From Cupriavidus pampae (GTDB lineage: Bacteria > Pseudomonadota > Gammaproteobacteria > Burkholderiales > Burkholderiaceae), in the NCBI RefSeq assembly GCF_914271485.1, contig NZ_CAJZAG010000001.1, positions 558,001-622,000 of the forward strand: a stretch of DNA of 64,000 nt. Direction: 5' to 3'. Below are positions 36,237 to 45,196 of the stretch, piece by piece. Every line of letters starts with the position of its first letter. The stretch's first letter is position 1. The translations under genes were made by a program, and so were the position numbers. The notes below the pieces were generated by a model, which had not been told where the DNA came from, did no database searches, and saw only the letters and a program-made list of their open reading frames with translations.

Positions 36237-36941
36237 ATGAACATTGCCAACTCCCGCACGATCGAAGCCAAACCTTATCCGTGGCCGTACGACGGCAATC
36301 TGCGTCCCGACAACACGGCGCTGGTGATCATCGACATGCAGACCGACTTCTGCGGCTTCGGCGGCTATGTGGACCGCATGGGCTACGACCTGTCGATGAC
36401 GCGCGCGCCGATCGAGCCGATAAGCCGCGTGCTCGCCACCATGCGCGCGCAGGGTTTCACCATTATTCATACGCGCGAGGGTCATCGGCCCGATCTGTCG
36501 GATCTGCCCGCCAACAAGCGCTGGCGCAGTCGTCAGGCCGGCATCGGCGGCGTGGGCATCGGCGATGATGGTCCGTGCGGCAAGATCCTTGTGCGCGGCG
36601 AGAAGGGTTGGGAGATCATCGACGAACTCGCGCCGCTGCCGGGCGAGATCATTATCGATAAGCCGGGCAAGGGCTCGTTCTGCGCGACGGATCTGGAGCT
36701 GATTCTGCGCACGCGCGGCATCGATAACCTGGTGCTCACAGGCATCACCACCGATGTCTGCGTCCACACCACGATGCGCGAGGCCAACGATCGCGGCTTT
36801 GAATGCACGATCCTCGCCGATTGTTGCGGCGCGACCGATCGCGGCAATCACGAGGCGGCGCTGCATATGGTGACGATGCAGGGCGGGGTGTTTGGCACGG
36901 TGTCCGACTCGCGCGCGCTGCTGGCGACGCTGGAAGCCTGA
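36237..36941 (+). CDS. Isochorismatase-fold cysteine hydrolase, probable biuret hydrolase
   Basis: A 234-residue amidohydrolase with a complete Asp-Lys-Cys triad: D33 in IIDMQTDF, K142 in DKPGKGSF and C175 in TTDVCVHT. The conserved cis-peptide region precedes the Cys. Its closest characterised groups are biuret hydrolase (BiuH) and RutB. Biuret hydrolysis would yield allophanate, the substrate of the AtzF encoded at the start of this operon, and this context is the main reason for the call. Ureidoacrylate-type substrates remain possible. It lies 30 bases after permease 2. Confidence 0.72.
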   Translation: MNIANSRTIEAKPYPWPYDGNLRPDNTALVIIDMQTDFCGFGGYVDRMGYDLSMTRAPIEPISRVLATMRAQGFTIIHTREGHRPDLSDLPANKRWRSRQAGIGGVGIGDDGPCGKILVRGEKGWEIIDELAPLPGEIIIDKPGKGSFCATDLELILRTRGIDNLVLTGITTDVCVHTTMREANDRGFECTILADCCGATDRGNHEAALHMVTMQGGVFGTVSDSRALLATLEA

Positions 36942-36942
36942 C

Positions 36943-38616
36943 GTGGCCGGGCTGACAACCGCCGGGTTGACGGCGCGGAACATGATCGGTGGTATCCCGG
37001 TCGATGCGAATGCGGGCGGGCTTGGGCTCGAGGTCATCGGCGCGTCGAAGTCGTTCGGCGCGTTCCGTGCGCTCGACGACGTCTCGATTCGCGTGGCGCC
37101 CGGCACCATTCACGCGCTGCTTGGCGAGAACGGCGCGGGCAAGAGCACGCTGGTCAAGGGGCTGGTTGGCTACGGTGTGCTCGACGCGGGCCAGATCGTG
37201 GCCGACAAGCGCGAAGTGCGAATCACCTCGCCGCGCGATGCGCAGGCGTTGCGCATTGGCATGGTGTATCAGCATTTCACGCTCGCGGAAGGGATGTCGG
37301 TCGAGGAGAACCTGTTGCTCGCGCGCGGGCAGTTGCCGTGGCGTATCGACTGGTCGCGCGAGCGTGCCGCGCTGCGCGAGTTCATGACGCGTATGCCGTT
37401 CCGGTTGCCGCTCGATGCACCGGTGTCGGCGCTTGCTGCCGGCGAGAAGCAGAAGCTCGAGATTCTCAAGCAGCTCTACCTGCGGCAACGCTTTCTGATT
37501 CTTGACGAACCGACCTCGGTGCTGACGCCGCAGGAGGCCGACGAGGTGCTTGGCCTGATGCGCGCGCTGACCTCGCGCGGCGAACTCACGGTGCTGATGA
37601 TCACGCACAAGTTCCGCGAGGTGATGGCTTATGCCGATGATGTGACCGTGCTGCGCAAGGGGCGGCAGGTCGGGACGTGCAAGGTGGGCGGCGATGCGTC
37701 GGATAACGCCGATCTGCCGTCACGCCTTGCGGCACTGATGATGGGCACGGAAGGTACGGTCACCGATCGCCGCGCGCTTGCGCACGACGGTGCGGACCGC
37801 GCCACGCGCAAGCCCGTAGCCGCCGATGCCGCGGTGCGGCTCCAGGTCGAGCACGCGACCGTGATCGATGGCCGCGGGCATCCCGCTGTGCGCGATCTTG
37901 GACTGGCGGTGCGTGCCGGAGAAATCCTCGGTATCGCCGGCGTATCCGGCAATGGCCAGCGCGAGCTGGTGGAAGCGCTGACGGGCCAGCGGCCGTTGCG
38001 GCAGGGCGCGATGCGCGTCGGTGGCGCGCCGTATCACGCCACGCGCGAGCAGATGCGCGCGCAACGCGTGTTCGCGATTCCCGAAGAGCCGCTGCGCAAT
38101 GCCTGCGTGCCGGGTATGAGCATTGCCGACAATCTCGCGTTGCGTGACTTCGATCGCGCGCCGCTGCGCCAGCATGGCTGGCGCTTCAATCGCCGGGCCA
38201 CGCGTGAACGGGCCCGCGCGCGCATCGCCGAGTTCAACGTCAAGCCGCCGGTGCCTGATCGGCCGATCGGTACGCTCTCGGGCGGCAACGTGCAGCGCGC
38301 GGTGCTCGCGCGCGAGCTGGGCCAGCCTGTGGACTTGCTGATTGTCGCCAACCCGGTGTTCGGCCTCGACTTCGCGGCCGTGGCCGATATTCACGCGCGT
38401 CTGCTCGCGGCACGCGATGCAGGCGCGGCGGTGCTGCTGATCAGCGAGGACCTCGACGAGTTGCTCGCGCTCGCGGACCGCATCGCGGTAATCGCCGAAG
38501 GGCAGATCGTGTTCGAAGTCCCCGCCGGCGACGCCGATCGCGAGGTGCTGGGCCGCCATATGGCGGGGCAACACGAGAGCGATGATCATCACAACCTTCA
38601 AACATGTCCGACCTGA
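36943..38616 (+). CDS. ABC transporter double ATPase (BMP/nucleoside type)
   Basis: About 557 residues with two ATPase domains in tandem, as in YufO/NupO and RbsA. The first has GENGAGKST (about 59-67) and [10 protein letters not shown]. The second has GVSGNGQRE and LSGGNVQR and lacks a standard Walker B. The GTG at 36943 starts one base after the previous stop. An ATG at 36982 is an alternative that would remove 13 residues. It overlaps the second hydrolase gene by 13 bases, placing importer and enzymes in one operon. Confidence 0.88.
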   Translation: MAGLTTAGLTARNMIGGIPVDANAGGLGLEVIGASKSFGAFRALDDVSIRVAPGTIHALLGENGAGKSTLVKGLVGYGVLDAGQIVADKREVRITSPRDAQALRIGMVYQHFTLAEGMSVEENLLLARGQLPWRIDWSRERAALREFMTRMPFRLPLDAPVSALAAGEKQKLEILKQLYLRQRFLILDEPTSVLTPQEADEVLGLMRALTSRGELTVLMITHKFREVMAYADDVTVLRKGRQVGTCKVGGDASDNADLPSRLAALMMGTEGTVTDRRALAHDGADRATRKPVAADAAVRLQVEHATVIDGRGHPAVRDLGLAVRAGEILGIAGVSGNGQRELVEALTGQRPLRQGAMRVGGAPYHATREQMRAQRVFAIPEEPLRNACVPGMSIADNLALRDFDRAPLRQHGWRFNRRATRERARARIAEFNVKPPVPDRPIGTLSGGNVQRAVLARELGQPVDLLIVANPVFGLDFAAVADIHARLLAARDAGAAVLLISEDLDELLALADRIAVIAEGQIVFEVPAGDADREVLGRHMAGQHESDDHHNLQTCPT

Positions 38617-39293
38617 GCCTCCCTCCGCCCGCCATGCTGACCGCCGCCGCGCTGCCGGCACCGTTCGTCTTCGACCCGCGTGAAACGGCGCTCGTCGTCA
38701 TCGATATGCAGCGCGATTTCATCGAGCCCGGCGGCTTCGGCAGTTCGCTCGGCAACGATGTGACGCTGCTGTCGGACATCGTGCCGACCGTGGCCGCGTT
38801 GCTCGCGCATGCGCGCGCGGCAGGTTGGTTCGTGGTGCATACGCGCGAATCGCACGCGCCCGACCTGTCCGACTGCCCGCCCGCCAAACGCGAGCGTGGC
38901 GCGCCGAGCCTGCGGATCGGCGACCCCGGCCCCATGGGCCGCATCCTGATCCGCGACGAACCGGGCACCGCGATCGTTGCGGCGGTCGAGCCGGTTGCGG
39001 GCGAGCTCGTGATCGACAAGCCGGGCAAGGGCGCCTTCTACGCAACGGGTCTCGCGAGCGCACTGCGCGAGCGCGGCATTCGCTATCTCGTCTTCGCGGG
39101 GGTGACCACGGAAGTGTGCGTGCAGACCTCGATGCGCGAGGCCAACGACCGTGGCTACGACTGCCTGCTGGTTGAAGACGCCACCGCGAGCTACTTCCCC
39201 GAGTTCCGCGACGCCACGTTCGCGATGATCCGCTCGCAGGGCGGCATCGTCGGCTGGACCACGCCGCTGGCCGCGCTGGTCGCGGCCACCTGA
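38604..39293 (+). CDS. Isochorismatase-fold cysteine hydrolase 2
   Basis: A 229-residue paralogue of the hydrolase encoded at 36237-36941, with the triad D34 in VIDMQRDF, K139 in DKPGKGAF and C172 in TTEVCVQT. The shared H-T-R-E and D-L-S-D segments show that the two come from one subfamily. Two copies in one operon suggest sequential steps or two related substrates, such as biuret and a substituted urea. The substrate is inferred from context only. Confidence 0.75.
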   Translation: MSDLSLPPPAMLTAAALPAPFVFDPRETALVVIDMQRDFIEPGGFGSSLGNDVTLLSDIVPTVAALLAHARAAGWFVVHTRESHAPDLSDCPPAKRERGAPSLRIGDPGPMGRILIRDEPGTAIVAAVEPVAGELVIDKPGKGAFYATGLASALRERGIRYLVFAGVTTEVCVQTSMREANDRGYDCLLVEDATASYFPEFRDATFAMIRSQGGIVGWTTPLAALVAAT

Positions 39294-39311
39294 CCACCCA
39301 CGCACACCGCA

Positions 39312-39716
39312 ATGTCACAAGCCATGGAAATCAATCGCCCCGAAGTGGTCGCACAGGTCGCGGCCGCATTCGAAGCCTACGAGCGCGCGCTCGTCGATAA
39401 CGATGTGAATGCGATGAACGCGCTGTTCTGGGATACGCCGGAGACGGTGCGCTACGGCATTGCCGAGGTGCAACTCGGCGGCGCCGCGATCCGCGCATGG
39501 CGCGAGACCTGCGAGCCGGTACCGCGCTCGCGGCAGCTGCACCGCACGGTCGTCACGACCTTTGGTGATGCGTACGCCACGGTCAGCACAGAGTTCACGA
39601 GCGACGCCACGCCGCTACTGGGCCGGCAGATGCAGACCTGGGCCAGGCTCGACACCGGCTGGAAAATAGTGGCCGCGCACGTAAGCCTGATCGAGCCGCC
39701 GCAAGAGAAGGCTTAG
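39312..39716 (+). CDS. AtzH/HpxZ-like DUF3225 protein
   Basis: A 134-residue NTF2-like protein. Residues Tyr23 (in AYERAL) and Arg47 (in ETVRYG) match in context the Tyr22 and Arg46 reported as important in AtzH of Pseudomonas sp. ADP. AtzH is thought to convert 1,3-dicarboxyurea to allophanate, and HpxZ is linked to oxalurate breakdown. Either role feeds AtzF. It is the last gene of the operon, 18 bases after hydrolase 2. The usual partners AtzG and AtzE are absent from this window. Confidence 0.8.
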   Translation: MSQAMEINRPEVVAQVAAAFEAYERALVDNDVNAMNALFWDTPETVRYGIAEVQLGGAAIRAWRETCEPVPRSRQLHRTVVTTFGDAYATVSTEFTSDATPLLGRQMQTWARLDTGWKIVAAHVSLIEPPQEKA

Positions 39717-39755
39717 CAGTCGAGGCGGAGCGAACGCTTGAATACCAATGGTTTT

Positions 39756-39795
39756 CTCCCCTCTCCCTGGAGGGAGAGGGGCCGGGGGTGAGGGC
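39756..39795. repeat. Extragenic GC-rich palindromic repeat
   Basis: An inverted repeat CTCCCCTCTCCCT/AGGGAGAGGGG is followed by GGGGGTGAGGGC. This short element recurs between genes in many Burkholderiales and Xanthomonas genomes (from memory). It is a hairpin-forming extragenic repeat. It has no T-run, so terminator function is doubtful. Confidence 0.6.
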
Positions 39796-39823
39796 ACACC
39801 GTGCATCACTACCCGCAGAGGCG

Positions 39824-39859
39824 AAAAAAAACCCGGCCGTCGCATTGGGACACCGGGTT
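39824..39859 (-). terminator. Leftward terminator downstream of phaP
   Basis: On the minus strand AACCCGG and CCGGGTT pair and are followed by about eight T residues. This is the first T-tailed hairpin after the phaP stop, about 170 bases away. Confidence 0.65.
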
Positions 39860-39948
39860 CTAACGATACCGTTGGAGTTCAAGCCACGCAGCACTGCATG
39901 GCCGGGGTACCGAGGAGACGTGGTTACGGGATGAAGTCCATCCCCGTT

Positions 39949-39986
39949 GGCAAAACGCGCGAAGCTGACATCACGCGCTTTGCCAA
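39949..39986. terminator. Hairpin between phaP stop and the T-tailed terminator
   Basis: GTTGGCAAAACGCG and CGCGCTTTGCCAAC pair with one mismatch. There is no T-run, so this is probably an mRNA 3' stabiliser of the abundant phaP transcript rather than a terminator. Confidence 0.45.
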
Positions 39987-40028
39987 CGGACCGGCCGAAG
40001 CCGGTCGTGCTGGCGAGACCTGGATCAA

Positions 40029-40610
40029 TCAGACTGCCGGAGCAGCCGACTTCTTGGTCGCGGTGCGGGCCGTGGCGCTGGCTTGCTGAGCAGCCTTGCT
40101 AGCGGCGGTCGCGGCAGCCTGGAAGTTGCTTTCGGCAATTTCCACAGCTTGCTTCGTGGCCTTCTGGACCGACTCGTAGGCGTTGTTCGCCGCCGAGATG
40201 GCCGTCTTCACGATCGCGACGGTCGATTCCGAACCGGCCGGTGCGTTCTTGGCGAAGTTGTCGACGAGGGCTTGCACCTTCTTCGAACCTTCGGCCAGTT
40301 GGGTTTCAGCCACCTTGGTGAACTCGGTCTGGGTTTCCGAAGCGATTTCGTACAGGTGACGGGTGTAGGCGAGGGTCTTTTCCGCGACCGGCTGAACCAG
40401 CGAAGCTTGAATAGCCAGCAGTTCCTGCGCGTCCTTGGCCGACAGTGCCTTCTTGGCGTTATCGACGTTCTCGGCGAAAGTGGCCTTGACCACTTGCAGG
40501 TTCAGCTCGACCAGCTTCTCAACGCCTTCGAAGGCCTTGGTGGTCAGACCGAACAGGGTCTCGAGGTTGGCTTTTTGTGCTGCTGCAACTTGTTCCGGGG
40601 TAAGGATCAT
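40029..40610 (-). CDS. phaP: Phasin PhaP (PHA granule protein)
   Basis: A 193-residue amphipathic helical protein that coats polyhydroxyalkanoate granules. The start [15 protein letters not shown] and most of the sequence match Cupriavidus necator PhaP1 as I remember it, and the length is nearly the same (192). The C-terminus is rich in Ala, Thr and Lys. The ATG at 40610 has GGAG seven bases upstream; an earlier in-frame ATG would add 26 unlike residues. It is expected to be repressed by PhaR when granules are absent. A candidate operator lies upstream. Confidence 0.97.
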   Translation of the reverse strand: MILTPEQVAAAQKANLETLFGLTTKAFEGVEKLVELNLQVVKATFAENVDNAKKALSAKDAQELLAIQASLVQPVAEKTLAYTRHLYEIASETQTEFTKVAETQLAEGSKKVQALVDNFAKNAPAGSESTVAIVKTAISAANNAYESVQKATKQAVEIAESNFQAAATAASKAAQQASATARTATKKSAAPAV

Positions 40611-40840
40611 TGCTGGTCTCCAGTGGTGAAGTGGTGAGCTTCTAAGGTAAGCAAATTGAAAACTAGGTCGCCCAGATGTCAGAGCCATGAAGCTACTGAG
40701 TTCGTAGCAGCCGCCTCATCGCCAGCCCGAGCGTATTTTTTGCTTTTGGCACCTTTGATCACCCTTACCGAATTTCGGATCTCTCGCGAGTCTCTCGAAT
40801 CTCGCCTCGGGTTAACCATTGGTGCGCCGCAACAATTCCT

Positions 40841-40868
40841 ATTCTAAGGGTTGTCTCATTGGAGTCAA
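40841..40868 (-). promoter_or_regulatory. Probable phaP promoter
   Basis: On the minus strand TTGACT (40868-40863) and TAGAAT (40846-40841) are 16 bases apart, about 230 bases upstream of the phaP start. The hexamers are good sigma-70 matches, but the long leader lowers confidence. Confidence 0.5.
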
Positions 40869-40873
40869 GCGCT

Positions 40874-40892
40874 TTTTGTGCAACGCACAAAA
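40874..40892. promoter_or_regulatory. Candidate PhaR operator
   Basis: The perfect palindrome TTTTGTGC-AAC-GCACAAAA contains TGC-N3-GCA, the core reported for PhaR sites in other PHA-forming bacteria. It sits six bases upstream of the putative phaP -35 element. A repressor here would fit PHA-responsive control of phaP. Confidence 0.5.
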
Positions 40893-41072
40893 GATAACCG
40901 CACAAACCGGCTCGCAGGGGCATCGATCGCCACCTATACGGCGTTGTATAAGGGTTTATCCCGATCAAGAAAGCGCGCCGCACGATGATGCGACGCGGGA
41001 ATTTCAAACGGTTCCCACCCGCCCCGAGTCCGCGTCCGCGCCGCCAGGGCAGCGGTGCTACCATCGCGGGCT

Positions 41073-42053
41073 ATGCTCGCTTTCTACGCCGACCACTTCG
41101 TCCTGCCGCTGCCCCCGGGGCACCGTTTCCCGATGCGCAAGTACAGCATGCTGCGAGACGCGGTCATGACGGAAGTGCCGGATATTGCACTGCACGAGGC
41201 ACCGCGCGCGGACGACGAGGCACTCTCCCTTGCGCACGATGCCGCCTATATCGCCGACGTCTCGGCCGGTCGGCTCGACCCCGCCCGCCAGCGCGAAATC
41301 GGCTTCCCATGGTCGATAGAGATGGTCGAGCGCTCGCGCCGCTCGGCGGGCGCGACGATCGCAGCCTGCCGCACCGCGTTCAAGGAAGGCATCGCCGTCA
41401 ACCTCGCGGGTGGCACTCACCATGCCTACGCCGACAAGGGCGGCGGCTTCTGCGTGTTCAACGACGCCGCCATTGCCGCGCGCATGCTGCAGCGCGATGG
41501 CCTGGCGCGGCGTGTGGCGGTGATCGACCTCGACGTGCACCAGGGCAACGGTACCGCCTCGATCCTGCGTGACGATCCCACCGTATTTACGCTCTCGCTG
41601 CATGGCGAGAAGAACTACCCATTTCGCAAGGAAGCCAGCGATCTGGACGTGGGCCTGCCCGATGGCTGCGACGACGAGACCTACGCGCAGGCGCTGCGCG
41701 GCGCGCTCGACACGCTGTTCGCGCGCCTTGCCCCGGATCTGCTGATCTATCTGGCGGGCGCCGATCCGCACGAGGGCGATCGGCTGGGCCGGCTGCGCCT
41801 GACCATGGCGGGCCTGGCGCAGCGCGATGCGCTGGTCTTCGACGCCGCCTTGACGCGCGGCCTGCCGATCGCGGTGGCCATGGCCGGCGGCTATGGCAAT
41901 CAGATCGAGGACACCGTGGCGGTGCATCTGCAGACCGTGACGCTGGCGGCGCGCCATCAGGAACGATGGCGCACCCGGCAGAAGGCGGCTGCGGCCGCAG
42001 TGGCGGTGTCGTCCGCGGTGTCGTCGGCAGTGTCGTCCGCGGTGTCGTCATGA
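41073..42053 (+). CDS. Histone-deacetylase-fold hydrolase (AcuC/aphA-like)
   Basis: A 326-residue zinc amidohydrolase of the arginase/deacetylase fold. It has G-G-T-H-H-A, the D-L-D-V-H-Q-G-N-G zinc segment, and A-G-A-D-P-H near the third ligand. Bacterial members deacetylate polyamines or small acyl amides, so histone substrates are not implied. The ATG at 41073 gives the family N-terminus (FYADHF). The C-terminus ends in four AVSS repeats encoded by a 12-base tandem repeat. It overlaps the next gene as ATGA. Confidence 0.88.
   Translation: MLAFYADHFVLPLPPGHRFPMRKYSMLRDAVMTEVPDIALHEAPRADDEALSLAHDAAYIADVSAGRLDPARQREIGFPWSIEMVERSRRSAGATIAACRTAFKEGIAVNLAGGTHHAYADKGGGFCVFNDAAIAARMLQRDGLARRVAVIDLDVHQGNGTASILRDDPTVFTLSLHGEKNYPFRKEASDLDVGLPDGCDDETYAQALRGALDTLFARLAPDLLIYLAGADPHEGDRLGRLRLTMAGLAQRDALVFDAALTRGLPIAVAMAGGYGNQIEDTVAVHLQTVTLAARHQERWRTRQKAAAAAVAVSSAVSSAVSSAVSS
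42003..42050 (+). repeat. 12-bp tandem repeat (four copies)
   Basis: Four copies of a GCGGTGTCGTCC-like unit encode Ala-Val-Ser-Ser four times at the C-terminus of the deacetylase-fold protein. The repeat ends at the overlapping start codon of the next gene. Copy number could vary by slippage without breaking the frame. Confidence 0.85.
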
Positions 42054-42988
42054 GCACGCGCGATACGGTGGCGCTCGGCGCTTCGGGTAGCGCGGCCGGT
42101 GGCGCGGCAAATCGCCTGTGGCTGGCGGCCATGCCGTGGCTGTTCGTGGCGCTGTGGAGCACGGGCTTCGTGGTGGCCAAGTACGGCCTGCCTTACGCGG
42201 AACCGATGACGTTTCTGTTCCTGCGCTTCGTCGGCGTACTGATCCTGATGGTGCCGTTCGTGATCGTCGCGCGCGTGCCCTTACCACGGCACGAGGGTGG
42301 CGATATCGACTGGCCTCGCATCGGCCATATCGCGGTGTCCGGGCTGCTGCTGCAGGCGGGCTACCTCGGTGGTGTCTGGGCGGCCATGAGCCTCGGCATG
42401 CCGGCCGGATTGTCGGCGCTGATCGTCGGCATGCAGCCGGTGCTCACGGCGATGGTGGCCACGCGCATGGGAGAACGCGTGCGGTTCCTTCAATGGCTCG
42501 GGCTGATACTCGGCCTCGTGGGCGTCGGGCTTGTCGTATCCAGCAAGCTCAGCACGCTCGGGCTGTCGCTGACGAGCCTTGGGCTTGCGGTGGGCGCGCT
42601 CGCGTCGATCACGGCCGGCACGCTGTACCAGAAGCATTTCTGCCCGATGTTTGACCTGCGCATGGGCGCCGTGATCCAGTTCGGTGCAGCGGCGGTCGCG
42701 TGCGTGCCCTTTATGTTCGCGTTCGAGACGCGCGAGGTGCATTGGAATCTTGCGCTCGTCGCCTCGCTCGCGTGGTCGATCGTGGCGCTCTCGCTCGGTG
42801 CGATCTCGCTGCTGTTCCTGCTGATTCGACGCGGCGCGGCCATGCGGGTATCGAGCCTGATGTATCTGACCCCGCCGACCACGGCGGTGATGGCATGGCT
42901 GCTGTTTGGCGAGCGCTTCACGCCGATCGCGGCAGCTGGCATGGCGGTTGCGGCAGTGGGCGTGGCCCTCGTGATCCGCCGGCAGTGA
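42050..42988 (+). CDS. EamA/DMT-family transporter
   Basis: A 312-residue inner-membrane transporter with ten hydrophobic helices in two EamA halves (W-S-T-G-F-V-V-A-K-Y-G near the first helix). Members export amino acids, metabolites or drugs; the substrate is unknown. The start overlaps the deacetylase stop by four bases, so the two are translated together. Confidence 0.88.
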   Translation: MSTRDTVALGASGSAAGGAANRLWLAAMPWLFVALWSTGFVVAKYGLPYAEPMTFLFLRFVGVLILMVPFVIVARVPLPRHEGGDIDWPRIGHIAVSGLLLQAGYLGGVWAAMSLGMPAGLSALIVGMQPVLTAMVATRMGERVRFLQWLGLILGLVGVGLVVSSKLSTLGLSLTSLGLAVGALASITAGTLYQKHFCPMFDLRMGAVIQFGAAAVACVPFMFAFETREVHWNLALVASLAWSIVALSLGAISLLFLLIRRGAAMRVSSLMYLTPPTTAVMAWLLFGERFTPIAAAGMAVAAVGVALVIRRQ

Positions 42989-43020
42989 CTACTCTAAAAC
43001 TAGCAAGGAGACCCGACAGC

Positions 43021-43716
43021 ATGGCCACCGCACCCGAAGTCGATACCGTTGACCGCGCGATCGTCACGCGCCGCTCGATTCGCGCGTTTCTCGACACACC
43101 GGTCCCGCGCGAGACCATCGAGGAGATTCTCTCGGTGGCCAGTCGCGCACCTTCGGGCACCAATGCGCAGCCTTGGCGCGTCTATGTACTGGCCGGCGAT
43201 GCGAAGGTGCGGCTGTGCACGGACGTGTTGGCCGCGTACGACGATCCTGAACGAGACACCAAGTATCACGAGGAATATCCGTACTATCCGCGCGAGTGGG
43301 TCAACCCGTATCTCGCGCGTCGGCGCAAGGTGGGCTGGGACTTGTACGGGCTGCTGCAGATCGGCAAGGAGGACAAGTCGCGCATGCATGCGCAGCACGC
43401 GCGCAATTTCCAGTTTTTCGATGCGCCGGTCGGCATGATCTTCACGATCGACCGGATCATGGAGCAGGGCAGCTGGCTCGACTACGGCATGTTCCTGCAA
43501 AGCATCATGGTGGCCGCCCGGGCGCGCGGGCTCGATACCTGTCCGCAGGCGGCCTTTACGCAGTTCCATAGTGTGATCCGCGCGCATCTGCGGATGACCG
43601 AGGATGAAATGGTGGTGTGTGGCATGGCGCTCGGATATGCGAATCCCGACGCCGCCGAGAATCAGTTGATGACTGAACGTGAACCGGTTGATGGGTTCGC
43701 GCGTTTCCTCTCGTGA
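43021..43716 (+). CDS. Nitroreductase-family FMN oxidoreductase
   Basis: A 231-residue FMN enzyme with the RRSIRAF start motif, A-S-R-A-P-S-G-T-N-A-Q-P-W flavin segment and the C-terminal G-M-A-L-G-Y. Family members reduce nitroaromatics or quinones, or act on unknown substrates. AAGGAG lies ten bases before the ATG. It starts 32 bases after the DMT transporter gene and may be in the same operon. Confidence 0.92.
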   Translation: MATAPEVDTVDRAIVTRRSIRAFLDTPVPRETIEEILSVASRAPSGTNAQPWRVYVLAGDAKVRLCTDVLAAYDDPERDTKYHEEYPYYPREWVNPYLARRRKVGWDLYGLLQIGKEDKSRMHAQHARNFQFFDAPVGMIFTIDRIMEQGSWLDYGMFLQSIMVAARARGLDTCPQAAFTQFHSVIRAHLRMTEDEMVVCGMALGYANPDAAENQLMTEREPVDGFARFLS

Positions 43717-43756
43717 CCGATTGGAAGCTCAGGGTGTGGCGCGCGTGGCCGATAAA

Positions 43757-43919
43757 CAGGAATGGCGGTCGGCCCGCGATGTTTGCAGAGCGTTAAATGT
43801 GATGCATCGAGTTCATTTATCGTAATACGGAATGTCTGCGAAATCGAACTTTAACGAGCTTCTGTAAGTCTTTAATCTTGCTAAGAATTTCTTTATTTCC
43901 TAAACTAGCGCCATTCCTG
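43757..43919. repeat. 11-bp inverted repeat bracketing an AT-rich leader
   Basis: CAGGAATGGCG (43757-43767) and CGCCATTCCTG (43909-43919) are perfect inverted copies flanking 141 bases that are unusually AT-rich for this window. The right arm ends 20 bases before the PBP7 start codon. It may be a long-range mRNA stem or chance. Confidence 0.35.
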
Positions 43920-43939
43920 ATGCCGCGTTGCACAGACCC

Positions 43940-45136
43940 ATGTTCCGGACCGATTTCTCTCTATTTCGCCCCTTCAGCCCTGCGCGGCTGAATACGCTTG
44001 CAACGGCTGCGCTGGTGTCGCTGGCCTTGCTGGCCGCGCCCGTGGCCAATGCCGCCACGTCCAAATCCTCCAAATCTGCTCAATCGTCCGGTAAAACGGC
44101 AAAAAAGCCGGTAAAGGCCACTAAATCGTCGGCGAAGGTTGCTGCCGTCAAAGAGTCCGCCGCTCCGGCCCGCAAGGTGATCGTGCTGCGTAACGGCAAG
44201 CGCCAGGTGGTGGCGCAGCGCGTGGCACCGGTCCGCGCCGCGTTCATTCCGGCCAAGCCGACGCTGGGCGAAGCCATGGGCCTGCGCGATACCGAGGACG
44301 CTCTGGCGTTGCGGTCATCGGTGGCGCTGGTGATGGATCAGGGCACCAACGAGGTCCTGTTCCAGAAAAATCCCACCGCGGTGCTGCCGATCGCCTCGAT
44401 CACCAAGCTGATGACCGCGCTGGTGGTGATGGACTCGCGCCTGCCGATGGATGAAGTGCTGACCGTCAACGAGGAAGATCGCGACCTCGAGAAGCACAGC
44501 AGCTCGCGCCTGCGCTTTGGCACGCAGCTCACGCGTCACGAACTGCTGTTGCTGGCGCTGATGTCGTCGGAGAATCGCGCCGCGTCCGTGCTCGGTCGCA
44601 GCTATCCGGGCGGACTGCCCGCGTTCGTCACGTCGATGAACCGCAAGGCCCGCGAACTCGGCATGAACGACAGCCACTTCGTGGATTCGAGCGGCCTCTC
44701 GAGCAGCAACGTCTCGAGCGCGATGGATCTGGCGCGCCTTGTCAACGCGGCCTATCGCAATCCGACCATCCGCGAGTTCTCGACGCAGACCGAGCATGAA
44801 GTGAACGTGCTCGGCCGCACGCAGCATTACGTGAGCACCAACCGCCTGGTGCGCGGCGGCAACTGGGAAATCGGCCTGCAGAAGACTGGCTTTATCTCCG
44901 AGGCCGGTCAGTGTCTGGTGATGCAGGCCCGCGTCAACGGCCGCAACGTGGTGATGGTGTTCCTGGATTCCGTCGGCAAGCTTTCGCGCTTCGCCGATGC
45001 CACGCGCGTACGCGACTGGCTGGAGCACGCGCCGGCGGTGCAGGCACCGCACGCGTTCCCAAACTCCCCAAACCTTACGCAGGGCCCTAGCAATCCGCAC
45101 GCGGTCCTGGTCTCGCAGCAGGCACGCGGCATCTGA
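43940..45136 (+). CDS. pbpG: D-alanyl-D-alanine endopeptidase (PBP7 type)
   Basis: A 398-residue serine peptidase of family S11 that cuts peptidoglycan cross-links in the periplasm. It has an N-terminal signal (hydrophobic LATAALVSLALLA, then ANA), a Lys/Ser-rich linker to about residue 80, and the three penicillin-binding motifs: S153-I-T-K156, S210-E-N212 and K315-T-G317. The Lys-rich linker is longer than in E. coli PBP7. The ATG at 43940 is chosen, 12 bases inside a longer open frame. A terminator follows the stop. Confidence 0.93.
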   Translation: MFRTDFSLFRPFSPARLNTLATAALVSLALLAAPVANAATSKSSKSAQSSGKTAKKPVKATKSSAKVAAVKESAAPARKVIVLRNGKRQVVAQRVAPVRAAFIPAKPTLGEAMGLRDTEDALALRSSVALVMDQGTNEVLFQKNPTAVLPIASITKLMTALVVMDSRLPMDEVLTVNEEDRDLEKHSSSRLRFGTQLTRHELLLLALMSSENRAASVLGRSYPGGLPAFVTSMNRKARELGMNDSHFVDSSGLSSSNVSSAMDLARLVNAAYRNPTIREFSTQTEHEVNVLGRTQHYVSTNRLVRGGNWEIGLQKTGFISEAGQCLVMQARVNGRNVVMVFLDSVGKLSRFADATRVRDWLEHAPAVQAPHAFPNSPNLTQGPSNPHAVLVSQQARGI

Positions 45137-45158
45137 CCTTTTGCCGCAGCCAACTTGA

Positions 45159-45196
45159 AGACGCGCCGGAGCCGCAAGCTCCCGGCGCGTTTTTTT
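45159..45196 (+). terminator. Terminator after pbpG
   Basis: GCGCCGGAGC pairs with GCTCCCGGCGC (one bulge) around a short loop and is followed by seven T residues. It ends right at the start codon of the next gene. Confidence 0.85.

Noticed and set aside
41073..42053. A eukaryote-like histone deacetylase acquired by transfer
   Set aside because: The fold is common in bacteria, and codon use and operon overlap match the neighbours. Polyamine or small amide substrates are more likely.
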